Origin: Thermoplasmata archaeon
GTDB lineage: Archaea; Thermoplasmatota; Thermoplasmata; Thermoplasmatales; Thermoplasmataceae
DNA length: 6,089 bases
Assembly (NCBI GenBank): GCA_021826835.1
Contig: JAKAYH010000118.1
Coordinates: forward strand, 903-6,991
Reading direction: 5' to 3'
Numbering within the stretch: position 1 is the first letter of the stretch; each line of letters opens with the position of its first letter. The notes under the pieces were generated by a model, which saw nothing but the letters and a program-made list of their open reading frames with translations, ran no database searches and was not told where the DNA came from. Below are positions 1 to 5,941 of the stretch, in pieces. Position numbers and translations under genes: made by a program.

Positions 1-299
1 GCCGTTAAACTCCAGTCCTATGGCGGAAAGTCTCCGAACATCACAGGTTCTGGCGGTAAAATACACAGCTCGGGATCATCGAAGATAAGGAATCCACATC
101 TCTCTAACAGCACCTATGAATATCCCTTGTACTTCATAGAACGCCTGAATTCCTTGAAGTGTACCAAATGTAAATAGCGAAGAAGAAACCAACTCAAGCC
201 TACATAGTCGTGGGCAAGAGGCTTCTATCGCATGTCTATAGTATCATGAAGAACTAGAAGCCTTACAGGGAGAGGCTGCCGGGAGTAAGCAGAGTATAG
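1..299 (+). pseudogene. IS110-family transposase, C-terminal remnant (frameshifted, partial)
   Basis: Frame +1 from base 1 reads SYGGKSPNITGSGGK, then a block around KIRNPHLSNSTYEY, and stops at 175-177. This resembles the C-terminal Transposase_20 domain of IS110 enzymes (pattern Y-A-G-x-x-P, then S-G, then I-S-K-x-G-N-x-x-L-R). The match resumes in frame +3 from about 177 as KKKPTQAYIVVGKRLLSHV, the usual basic tail (K-x-A-x-x-A-x-x-R-L-L). A TAG at 255-257 interrupts the tail, which ends KPYRERLPGVSRV at TAG 297-299. One frameshift (about 168-180) and one nonsense codon are therefore visible. Degenerate spots such as IRNPHLSN, where IGNPHLRN would be expected, add to the picture of decay. 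The N-terminal RuvC-like DEDD domain would lie upstream of the window. The family call rests on pattern recall and the inactivation is seen directly. Confidence 0.72.
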
Positions 300-331
300 T
301 TCCAATCAGACTTCACTCGGTATGGCTAAAT

Positions 332-496
332 GAGGAAGAGACTTCTCTACGCCTCAACATCGCCATTAACGTTTTATAGGCGGCAATTTTGCATTGTCGG
401 AAATGACTAAAATTAAACTGCCATTTACACGAAGGCACATAAAAGATAATAGATTTTCTTCCCACAGAGGGATCAGCCCTTAAAATCGTCTATCTT
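332..496 (+). ncRNA. Candidate structured RNA / IS110-type bridge (seek) RNA region
   Basis: Four inverted repeats follow one another. SL1 pairs 332-335 with 352-355 and 338-341 with 345-348. SL2 pairs 361-364 with 379-382. SL3 pairs 385-390 with 409-414 and 392-395 with 402-405. SL4 pairs 443-448 with 491-496, 452-457 with 482-487, and 468-471 with 477-480. SL1, SL3 and SL4 all have internal loops. IS110-family elements are known to encode a guide RNA with internally looped stems in a non-coding end, and in the IS1111 subgroup that end lies downstream of the transposase. Position and shape fit this, but the subgroup is unknown, the element is decayed and no covariation is available. The strand is inferred from the transposase. 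Alternatives are a 3' mRNA structure of the minus-strand operon, or chance AT-rich pairing. Confidence 0.28.
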
Positions 497-567
497 AAAA
501 TAGTAGAACTCAATTAGAAGCGCTCTTGTAGAATTCTGAATGGATATTTCAAATGCACGGATGAATC

Positions 568-574
568 AAAAAAA
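568..574 (-). terminator. Possible oligo-T terminator of the minus-strand operon
   Basis: Seven consecutive A on the + strand read as seven T on the minus strand, starting 26 nt after the aminotransferase stop codon. Archaeal RNA polymerase commonly terminates at such T stretches without needing a hairpin. Only the sequence run and its position support the call. Confidence 0.4.
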
Positions 575-599
575 TGCTTAGTGAGAAGTACCCTAAAAC

Positions 600-1784
600 C
601 TACACAGAATCGGTAACACTATGCGCGTGTTTATCCAAAAATTCCTGCGCTGCACTTAGGCCAGTTCCCAGTTTCACGTTATAATCGTTATCTTTTAGTG
701 CTCTTTCAATTGCACTAATTGCAATCATTATTTCCGAAGCATTGATGGATCCCATATGGCCAATCCTGAAATATTTATTTCTTATTTCAGGAATTAAACC
801 ATTTGCAAAAATTGCTCCATATTTCTGCGCAGTTTCTAAAAACAACTTTCCATTAATTTTATCAGGAAGATAAACTGCCGAAACTGTATTCGCATATGCT
901 TCTTCCTTTGGAATCATTTCAAGATCGAGCTCAGTCATTGCTGTTCTAAAAGCATTGGCCATCATTTCATGTCTCTTAATTCTTTTAGTTATTCCTTCGC
1001 TAAAAATAGAATTAAAGCTGACATTTAACGCTCTTATTAGATTTACGTTTGGGGTTCCAAAAAACTCGTAATGATCCACCTTCTCGTCTTGGAGAATATC
1101 GTACCATCCTAACCATTTCCTTAAGTCTGAGAAGAATGAGAGAGGAGGATTTCTTTTCATGGCTGATAACGCCTTCGCCCCTATCACACCTATTGCAAGA
1201 CCAGGAGGAGCCCCCAGTGCCTTCTGGCTAGCAGTAAAGACCGAATCAATGCCCCAGCTCATTTGAAATTCTTCTCCACCTATGGAACATACGCCGTCGA
1301 CAACTAACACGGTATCAAGGCCTCTGAAGTATTTTGCAATTTCTTTGATATCATTTCGTACACCTGTGCTAGTTTCCACGTGAGTAACTGTAACGAGGTC
1401 GTATTTGTTTGAGCTTATCCTCTCCTCAATCTCTTTTGGATCTGCAGGATAACCTAGGTCAGGCTTATATATGTCGATATTTCTTGTGAATCTAGAAAAG
1501 AGATCGATAAGTCTTTCTCCAAAAAAACCATTATTCACAATAAGCACCTTTGAGTCTCTCCTAATAAAGTTGATTGTTCCAATCTCCATGCCGAGAGTCC
1601 CTGAACCAGAAACAATAAAAGGAAAACCTTTCTTGGAATATACTAGTCTCAGGATATCCCTCAAGGTCTCCTTAAATAATGCGATGAATTCATTTGAGGT
1701 GTGAGCTACTGTTTGTTGGGCGAGTGCATTCAAAACTTCTTGTTCATATTCCGTAGGTCCCGGGATCATCAAGATTTTTCTCAT
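600..1784 (-). CDS. Class V PLP-dependent aminotransferase (alanine-glyoxylate / serine-pyruvate type)
   Basis: This 394-residue cytosolic enzyme has the usual length for the alanine-glyoxylate/serine-pyruvate group of fold-type I class V aminotransferases. Family marks appear in order: the N-terminal IPGPTEY; the phosphate-binding SGSGTLG (59-65); THVETSTGV (134-142); the cofactor-ring aspartate D163 in VVDGVCSIGG; the Schiff-base lysine K188 in TASQKALGAPPG; FGTPNVNLIRAL (242-253); and the carboxylate-binding arginine R340 in FRIGHMG. All key residues are present, so it should be active. It would move an amino group from alanine or serine to glyoxylate or another 2-oxo acid. Related members act on ureidoglycine or 2-aminoethylphosphonate, so the substrate is open. 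The ATG at 1784 follows a good Shine-Dalgarno-like GAGGGTGGT (1798-1790), which supports this start. It is the last gene of the operon, 17 nt after the permease stop, and ends with TAG. Confidence 0.93.
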   Translation of the reverse strand: MRKILMIPGPTEYEQEVLNALAQQTVAHTSNEFIALFKETLRDILRLVYSKKGFPFIVSGSGTLGMEIGTINFIRRDSKVLIVNNGFFGERLIDLFSRFTRNIDIYKPDLGYPADPKEIEERISSNKYDLVTVTHVETSTGVRNDIKEIAKYFRGLDTVLVVDGVCSIGGEEFQMSWGIDSVFTASQKALGAPPGLAIGVIGAKALSAMKRNPPLSFFSDLRKWLGWYDILQDEKVDHYEFFGTPNVNLIRALNVSFNSIFSEGITKRIKRHEMMANAFRTAMTELDLEMIPKEEAYANTVSAVYLPDKINGKLFLETAQKYGAIFANGLIPEIRNKYFRIGHMGSINASEIMIAISAIERALKDNDYNVKLGTGLSAAQEFLDKHAHSVTDSV

Positions 1785-1789
1785 TCAGT

Positions 1790-1798
1790 ACCACCCTC
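1790..1798 (-). promoter_or_regulatory. Ribosome binding site of the aminotransferase gene
   Basis: On the minus strand GAGGGTGGT lies in the 17-nt gap after the permease stop and ends 5 nt before the ATG. It contains the GGTG core that pairs with the archaeal 16S rRNA tail. It fits an internal operon gene that needs its own Shine-Dalgarno site. Confidence 0.6.
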
Positions 1799-1801
1799 AC
1801 C

Positions 1802-3502
1802 TTATTCCTTCCTTGCAAGACTCTCGTCAACAAGTTTTTTTATCTCGTCCTTAGGTAAGCTTGTCCAACTGGCAAGGTAGTACATAAGCACGCTAAGAAT
1901 TATCACCCCAATCCAATCATATGGAAGAGGCAAAGAATTTGTACCGAATTCCCCAAACCTAACGAAAAACCCAATCGCTATTATGTAAATGATCATCCAA
2001 GATGACCCTTTCAAGTCTTTCCATAGATTTTTACTCCGGGATTCTGATGTGAGCCAAAGCACAAATGGCACGATTATCATCGACCCTAATAAAATATAAG
2101 GTGCGTATGGTTCTTTTGGAGTGTATAAACTTCCTACCCCCCAGTATACTATGAGCCCACTAATTACGGTAGCCAGAATAACAAATATTTTTAACCCTCG
2201 AAGTTTAAATGGGCGAGCAAGTTCTGGGTATTTCTCATGGATTATTCCTGCGCTAATTGGGCCCGTCATGTATGCAAATATGGTGGTGCTAGTAATTATT
2301 GATACGAGAGCAGTCCATGCTGCTCCCACACTGCTGACAAGATAGCCTATTAAGCCCATGATCATGAAGAAAATTGTAACTGAGAACATAGTAATAACAC
2401 CAAGTGTGGGAATCCTATATTTACCGTGCACAATAGCAAAGGATTTCGGTAGAATTTTCTCATTTGCCATACCGTATATTATTCTGCTTCCTGCAGCCGT
2501 ACTTTGATTTGTCTCAGCTGTTGGACCAAGTACCCCCCCTATGATAAGTAAAACGGCGATGAAGAGCAGTCCCAATCCTAATGACACATAAAACAGCGGG
2601 AACGTGGAAGTAAATAGAGAAGTACTCAGGGAATGCCAAGAGCCAGGAGTTATGCCTGATGTTCCAACCACGCTATTGTTCCACTTTATTCCGAAAATGA
2701 ATCCCACTTGTAAGAAAGTATAAAAAATTATTGAAGTAACAACTTCTAAAAGTATGGCTCTCCATATGTCCTTTCCAGGATTTCTAGCGTCCGCTGCCAT
2801 GTCAATTGGCTGTCTAAACCCTTGGTAAGCATAAACGATGCCTGTTGCTGGCAAGGCTGTGAATATGACACCATATCCAAATGGCGCAAAGGATGGGGTG
2901 ACAATATTTGAACCCAAACCTACTTGTAAACCTACGACAATTAGAAATATGAAGGTCAATGGAAGAATCACTAGCTTTAGGTAACTTATTCCTGCGTTTG
3001 TGTACTTTACCCTTTTGATGCCCGTATAGTTGATCCAAAATATTATTGCGACAATAATCAGTGCTATTACAACGCCGCTAAAAGTAGGTTCACCGTTAAC
3101 CACAAAGCTGATTGGAAACTTATAGTAATACGAGACCGTCTGAATAACCGAAAGAATCCCAACTGCCTCGCCCGAAGGGGTTGCCAAAAGTGGAATCAAT
3201 GAGGTCCAGCCGGAAAAAGCCATCGCGAGCGGACCGTTAGTAAAGCCGGGATATCTTGCCACTCCCCCAGAAATAGGAATGGAACTGCCCAGCTCGGCAT
3301 AGGGAAGGGACACTATGAGCATAAAAATGCCACCAATTATCCAAGAAAGAATCGCAGCTGGCCCAACATATTCAGCGGTATAATATGATGCAAATATCCA
3401 TCCAGTACCAATAACTGCAGTCAACGCAGAAAAGTAAAGATCCCGTAGCCCTAGCTCTTTCCTTAACGTTGGAGTTTCCTTTTTAGTTACATTTGGCTCC
3501 AT
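1802..3502 (-). CDS. APC-superfamily amino acid permease
   Basis: This is a 566-residue integral membrane transporter with about 14 hydrophobic segments by eye (near 22-42, 49-69, 92-119, 141-159, 171-194, 210-227, 249-271, 300-323, 365-388, 392-420, 436-458, 466-484, 500-518 and 526-546). APC marks are the glycine-rich unwound stretch AVIGTGWIF (29-37) in TM1, YAELGSSIPISGG (68-80), the TM6-loop block YQGFRQPIDMAADARNPGKD (226-245) and SRIIYGMANEKILPKSFA (339-356) after TM8. These point to proton- or sodium-coupled uptake of an amino acid or amine; the substrate cannot be told. It is longer than the common 12-TM members because of two extra C-terminal segments. There is no signal peptide. 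It starts 5 nt after the lyase stop with only a weak AGGGATGG upstream, so termination-reinitiation is likely. Operon membership suggests that it imports the substrate of the flanking enzymes. Confidence 0.92.
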   Translation of the reverse strand: MEPNVTKKETPTLRKELGLRDLYFSALTAVIGTGWIFASYYTAEYVGPAAILSWIIGGIFMLIVSLPYAELGSSIPISGGVARYPGFTNGPLAMAFSGWTSLIPLLATPSGEAVGILSVIQTVSYYYKFPISFVVNGEPTFSGVVIALIIVAIIFWINYTGIKRVKYTNAGISYLKLVILPLTFIFLIVVGLQVGLGSNIVTPSFAPFGYGVIFTALPATGIVYAYQGFRQPIDMAADARNPGKDIWRAILLEVVTSIIFYTFLQVGFIFGIKWNNSVVGTSGITPGSWHSLSTSLFTSTFPLFYVSLGLGLLFIAVLLIIGGVLGPTAETNQSTAAGSRIIYGMANEKILPKSFAIVHGKYRIPTLGVITMFSVTIFFMIMGLIGYLVSSVGAAWTALVSIITSTTIFAYMTGPISAGIIHEKYPELARPFKLRGLKIFVILATVISGLIVYWGVGSLYTPKEPYAPYILLGSMIIVPFVLWLTSESRSKNLWKDLKGSSWMIIYIIAIGFFVRFGEFGTNSLPLPYDWIGVIILSVLMYYLASWTSLPKDEIKKLVDESLARKE

Positions 3503-3507
3503 ATGGT

Positions 3508-4443
3508 TTATGCCATCCCTGTTCTCATTTCCTCTTCTAACTTAGCAACCTCTTTTGACAAATTAATAAGCTCCTCCGCAATGGAATTAGACGGTTCTCG
3601 CAATGGTTTCCTCGCATATCCAACATTCCATCCAGTTCTATTCATAACAAATTTTATTCTCGCAGGCATGTCTGACAAAAGTATCTTCTTCGTGATAGGA
3701 ATAATAGCCTCATGAAGCTTTAACGCTGTCGAATAATCACCATCGACAACGGATTTGTAAAGTTTCACGGAAGTTTTAGGAAGCAAGGTATTAATCGCAG
3801 CAATAGAACCTGATGCACCTAGTGCAAAAGAAGGAAATAACATATCATCCAACGCTGTAAATATTGGAAATTGTCTACGTGCCATAGATAATAAGCTTCC
3901 AAGGGCATGTATATCGCCTCCGCTCTGCTTTACGCCAAATAAAATTCCACTTTTAAGCATTTTTACCAATATTTCTGGAGAGATAACGTTCCATGGTACA
4001 ACATTATAAGCTATTATTGGAATTTCAACTTTCTTTCTTATTTCAGCATAAAACGAGTAATTCCCATTATCGCCGTCACTAAATAGATAATGTATCGGTG
4101 TGACCATCAGAGCTTTTACACCTAATTCCTTGAGTATTTGTCCTCTTTTTACTGCCTGGACTGTCGACTCTGTTATTATCCCACCAATGATTGGGACTTT
4201 ATTGTTTACTGTTTCAACGGCTATTTCAACCAGCTGCTTTAATTCCAGATCAGAGAGCGTCTGACCTTCCCCCGTACTTCCTCCGACCGAAATCCCTGAG
4301 ACCCCTAATGATAGCATCTTTTCTATTTCTTTTCGAAACTCTTTTGGTTCAACCTCTCCTGTCTCATCAAATGGTGTTACAACAGGGGGCATTATTCCAC
4401 TCAACTCTTGCTTAGTTTTATCTTTCTCGATATATCGTTCCAT
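3508..4443 (-). CDS. DapA/NAL-family Schiff-base lyase (aldolase or dehydratase)
   Basis: This 311-residue TIM-barrel protein belongs to the dihydrodipicolinate synthase/N-acetylneuraminate lyase family. Visible marks are IMPPVVTPF (17-25), the carboxylate-binding loop GGSTGEG (54-60), the catalytic tyrosine Y146 in IIAYNVVPW, the Schiff-base lysine K172 in GVKQSGGD, and GASGSIAA (209-216). The family forms an imine with pyruvate or another 2-oxo acid, then condenses, cleaves or dehydrates it. True DHDPS has an arginine soon after the YN motif (YNVPSRT). Here the stretch is YNVVPWNVIS, so lysine synthesis is unlikely and a catabolic aldolase or dehydratase is favoured. K-x-SGGD recalls 4-hydroxy-2-oxoglutarate aldolases, a similarity noted from memory. 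It is the first gene of the operon with permease and aminotransferase. The ATG at 4443 lies 23 bp from a TATA box, so the mRNA is probably leaderless. The roughly 14 residues before the barrel are slightly more than usual, but no better start is available. Confidence 0.92.
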   Translation of the reverse strand: MERYIEKDKTKQELSGIMPPVVTPFDETGEVEPKEFRKEIEKMLSLGVSGISVGGSTGEGQTLSDLELKQLVEIAVETVNNKVPIIGGIITESTVQAVKRGQILKELGVKALMVTPIHYLFSDGDNGNYSFYAEIRKKVEIPIIAYNVVPWNVISPEILVKMLKSGILFGVKQSGGDIHALGSLLSMARRQFPIFTALDDMLFPSFALGASGSIAAINTLLPKTSVKLYKSVVDGDYSTALKLHEAIIPITKKILLSDMPARIKFVMNRTGWNVGYARKPLREPSNSIAEELINLSKEVAKLEEEMRTGMA

Positions 4444-4461
4444 ACATCAGCATGCGTTTTC

Positions 4462-4470
4462 TTTATAAAT
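4462..4470 (-). promoter_or_regulatory. TATA box of the lyase-permease-aminotransferase operon
   Basis: The minus strand reads ATTTATAAA, close to the archaeal TATA consensus. Its centre (about 4466) is 23 bp before the A of the lyase ATG at 4443. Archaeal initiation usually lies about 25 bp downstream of the TATA centre, which puts the start at or next to the ATG and predicts a leaderless transcript. No strong Shine-Dalgarno site lies in the 18 nt between them. Confidence 0.65.
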
Positions 4471-4495
4471 ATCCAAATATGCAAGGTAACTACAT

Positions 4496-4517
4496 TTCCT
4501 TTAATATAGGAATTTCC
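4496..4517. promoter_or_regulatory. Possible operator: repeated TTCC/GGAA half-sites
   Basis: TTCCT (4496-4500) and AGGAA (4508-4512) form an inverted repeat, and TTTCC (4513-4517) adds a third half-site in inverted order to the second. The cluster covers and flanks the + strand TATA-like box in the divergent promoter region. A dimeric regulator bound here could block the + strand promoter and perhaps affect both directions. No regulator gene is in the window, and arms this short could arise by chance. Confidence 0.25.
4500..4508 (+). promoter_or_regulatory. TATA-like box of the small ORF / FAH gene unit
   Basis: TTTAATATA lies with its centre near 4504, 24 bp before the ATG at 4528. This is almost the same spacing as for the divergent lyase promoter. 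It predicts a transcription start at the first base of the small ORF, hence a leaderless mRNA that continues into the FAH gene. No better TATA element is seen between here and the FAH start. Confidence 0.5.
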
Positions 4518-4527
4518 ATAACCAGCT

Positions 4528-4719
4528 ATGAATCAAGAGAACATGAATGTTTGCGGTCCTGATATATGGAGACGAATTAGAAGACAACTTTTAATCTTCT
4601 TTCTTTGCACAGCACATTTTGCTGTAGAAAGTGGATACAAATCACCTTTGAATGTAATAGTTAACATAAGTAATGAAATTAAAGAAAAACGACTTTTCAG
4701 ATCGAAGGTGAATCTATGA
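4528..4719 (+). CDS. Small ORF of unknown function, overlapping the FAH gene
   Basis: This is a 63-codon frame that I do not recognise. The product is basic, with an arginine cluster RRIRR (15-19) directly before a hydrophobic stretch LLIFFLCTAHFAV (21-33), then a polar, lysine-rich end. A single membrane anchor is possible but short. Two things argue that it is translated: its ATG sits 24 bp from a TATA-like box, as expected for a leaderless start, and its TGA overlaps the FAH ATG as ATGA, a classic coupling arrangement. Against it, there is no known homolog, and a leader of this length could be open by chance. It could be a real small protein, a regulatory leader peptide or simply 5' leader sequence. 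Confidence 0.42.
   Translation: MNQENMNVCGPDIWRRIRRQLLIFFLCTAHFAVESGYKSPLNVIVNISNEIKEKRLFRSKVNL
4705..4711 (+). promoter_or_regulatory. Ribosome binding site of the FAH-family gene
   Basis: AAGGTGA ends 4 nt before the ATG at 4716 and matches the core complementary to the archaeal 16S rRNA tail. It sets the FAH start codon. It also indicates a leadered or internal gene, in contrast to the leaderless first genes. It lies inside the last codons of the small ORF. Confidence 0.7.
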
Positions 4720-5603
4720 AATTTGCTAATGTCGTCATAAATGATCGTAAAGAAGTGGTGGTTTTCACTTCAAAGGGCTTATTTAATTTATCTGCTATTT
4801 CACAGATAAGCCAAAATTTTGTTCCACTTTTTAAAAACACTGATGAATTAATAAGATCCAATTTCGATATAGATAAAATTGACCAGGTGATAACTGATAA
4901 TCATGAAGAACTGAAGAATAAAAAAATACCAACTGAGTACCATTTCCGCTTCTTACCGTGTATTGAAAACCCGTCTAAGATAATCTGTGTTGGCCTTAAT
5001 TATAGAAGACATGCAATGGAAGAAGGAACTGCGATTCCAAAGGAACCCGTCCTTTTTGGAAAATTCAATAATACCCTAGCAGGCAATCTCGAACGAATAA
5101 AAATTCCAGCAGAAAGCAAGGAAATGGATTATGAAGGTGAGATGGGGTTAGTCATAGGGAAAGAGTGCAGCCATGTTTCAAGCAAGGACGCACTGAATTA
5201 TGTATACGGTTACTTCGTTGCTAACGACGTATCAGCCAGAGACTTACAGTTTAAGTCATCGCAGTGGTTGTTGGGAAAATCGCTGGATAAATTCGCGCCC
5301 ATTGGACCATGGGTTGTTACTGCAGACGAGGTTAAAGATCCGGACTCTTTGCAGTTAAGGACCTTTGTTAATGACGAATTGCGTCAGAACTCAAACACTT
5401 CAGATATGATATTCAATACTATGGAGTTGGTATCATATATTTCTAAATTCTTCACACTTTATCCGAACGATATAATCCTTACCGGCACGCCAGAAGGTGT
5501 AATCCAAGGGATGCCAGAAGATAAGAGAGTGTGGCTTAGAAGAGGAGATAAAGTTGTGGTGGAAATTGAGCAACTGGGAAAACTTGAAAATACTTTTATC
5601 TAA
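4716..5603 (+). CDS. Fumarylacetoacetate hydrolase (FAH) family protein
   Basis: This 295-residue soluble enzyme has a less conserved N-terminal part (1-85) and a full FAH catalytic domain (about 87-295). Markers are VGLNYRRHAMEEG (92-104) with the H/E pair H99 and E102; divalent-metal ligands E140 and E142 in DYEGEMGLVIG and D171 in NDVSARD; the substrate-side lysines in GKSLDKFAPIGPW (187-199); and TGTPEGV (256-262). The 29-residue step from E142 to D171 fits the FAHD1/HpcE-like group (acylpyruvate hydrolase, oxaloacetate decarboxylase, hydroxyheptadienedioate isomerase). The reaction would be Mg/Mn-dependent C-C cleavage, decarboxylation or isomerisation of a 2-oxo acid. The sequence does not decide which. 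The start is fixed by AAGGTGA just upstream. It is divergent from the lyase operon and shares its promoter region, which suggests a common pathway. No clear terminator follows. Confidence 0.92.
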   Translation: MKFANVVINDRKEVVVFTSKGLFNLSAISQISQNFVPLFKNTDELIRSNFDIDKIDQVITDNHEELKNKKIPTEYHFRFLPCIENPSKIICVGLNYRRHAMEEGTAIPKEPVLFGKFNNTLAGNLERIKIPAESKEMDYEGEMGLVIGKECSHVSSKDALNYVYGYFVANDVSARDLQFKSSQWLLGKSLDKFAPIGPWVVTADEVKDPDSLQLRTFVNDELRQNSNTSDMIFNTMELVSYISKFFTLYPNDIILTGTPEGVIQGMPEDKRVWLRRGDKVVVEIEQLGKLENTFI

Positions 5604-5925
5604 GATATGTTAATCAATCTAGATCAAGCATCATACTATCTTATAAAGATGACCAAAGCTTCTGTTGGAGAATTATATCTAAGTTTGACTTCGCACCACC
5701 ATTAAAACTACAATTCTTGTTGTGATTAGGTTCCCTAGTAGTAGACATTATTATTATGTTACTTACCTGAACTCTTTCACATTAACACATATTTTTTAAT
5801 CAGCTGAACCCGTGATATGGGGAATGAGATGGTATTTGGTCATTTTTCATTTCGATCCATACGTATTCTTCCGAGCCTTTATTCTAGCCATCTTCAGTGG
5901 AAATATGTAAATAGTATTAACACAT
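5604..5925. other. Intergenic region, no supported gene
   Basis: This stretch of about 320 bases is AT-rich and dense in stops. A 32-codon frame at 5607-5705 follows the FAH stop in the same frame, but it has no start signal or recognisable content. The only sizeable T run on the + strand is 5792-5797, nearly 190 nt after the FAH stop, and could end transcription at a distance. A copy of TAACACATAT at 5783-5792 recurs twice just before the transposase start. The left end of the neighbouring mobile element should lie here, but no terminal inverted repeat can be recognised without its partner. Confidence 0.55.
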
Positions 5926-5941
5926 ATGGTAACACATATGT
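5918..5941. repeat. Tandem 12-bp repeat upstream of the transposase start
   Basis: Two adjacent 12-bp units, TAACACATATGG (5918-5929) and TAACACATATGT (5930-5941), differ only in the last base. A third copy of the first ten bases lies at 5783-5792. The pair contains two of the candidate ATG codons (5926 and 5938) of the partial transposase. It could be a protein-binding site at the element end or a small slippage duplication. Confidence 0.7.

Larger units (their letters stand above)
300..599. other. Intergenic region between IS110 remnant and aminotransferase
   Basis: No open frame of useful length or recognisable protein match is visible on either strand. The left two thirds hold a run of inverted repeats (332-496), described separately as a candidate structured RNA. 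The right part contains a 7-nt A run (568-574) that reads as a T run on the minus strand, just after the aminotransferase stop. The right end of the IS110 element should fall somewhere here, but I cannot place it without the left end or an intact copy. Confidence 0.6.

Noticed and set aside
2814..3038. A 74-codon minus-strand frame inside the permease gene
   Set aside because: It is an alternate-frame shadow of a clear APC permease, and its sequence has no family features.
4191..4415. A + strand frame antisense to the DapA-family gene
   Set aside because: It is antisense to conserved catalytic-domain codons and has no start signals. Similar shadows at 1049-1231, 1471-1704, 2121-2345 and 3503-3715 were dropped for the same reason.
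3508..4443. Lysine-biosynthetic dihydrodipicolinate synthase
   Set aside because: The arginine typical after the YN motif is missing, and the operon partners are a permease and an aminotransferase of the glyoxylate/pyruvate type rather than lysine-pathway genes.
4716..5603. FAH protein as a 2-keto-3-deoxy-arabinonate dehydratase of the archaeal pentose pathway
   Set aside because: The GLNYxxHAxE motif and the 29-residue spacing between the second metal glutamate and the aspartate fit the FAHD1/HpcE-like group better. As I recall it, the dehydratase has a shorter spacing.
5607..5705. A 32-codon + strand frame (begins MLINLDQASYY) in frame after the FAH stop
   Set aside because: It is short, has no Shine-Dalgarno or TATA at the right distance, and ends in three histidines. 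Read-through of the FAH TAA is not supported, since the FAH domain is already complete.
5705..5722. Short hairpin ACAA-TTC-TTGT downstream of FAH as a terminator
   Set aside because: It has a four-base-pair stem with no T run after it, and archaea do not rely on hairpin terminators.
5918..5941. CRISPR-like repeat
   Set aside because: Only two adjacent 12-bp units without spacers are present, far shorter than CRISPR repeats. No array or cas gene is seen anywhere in the window.
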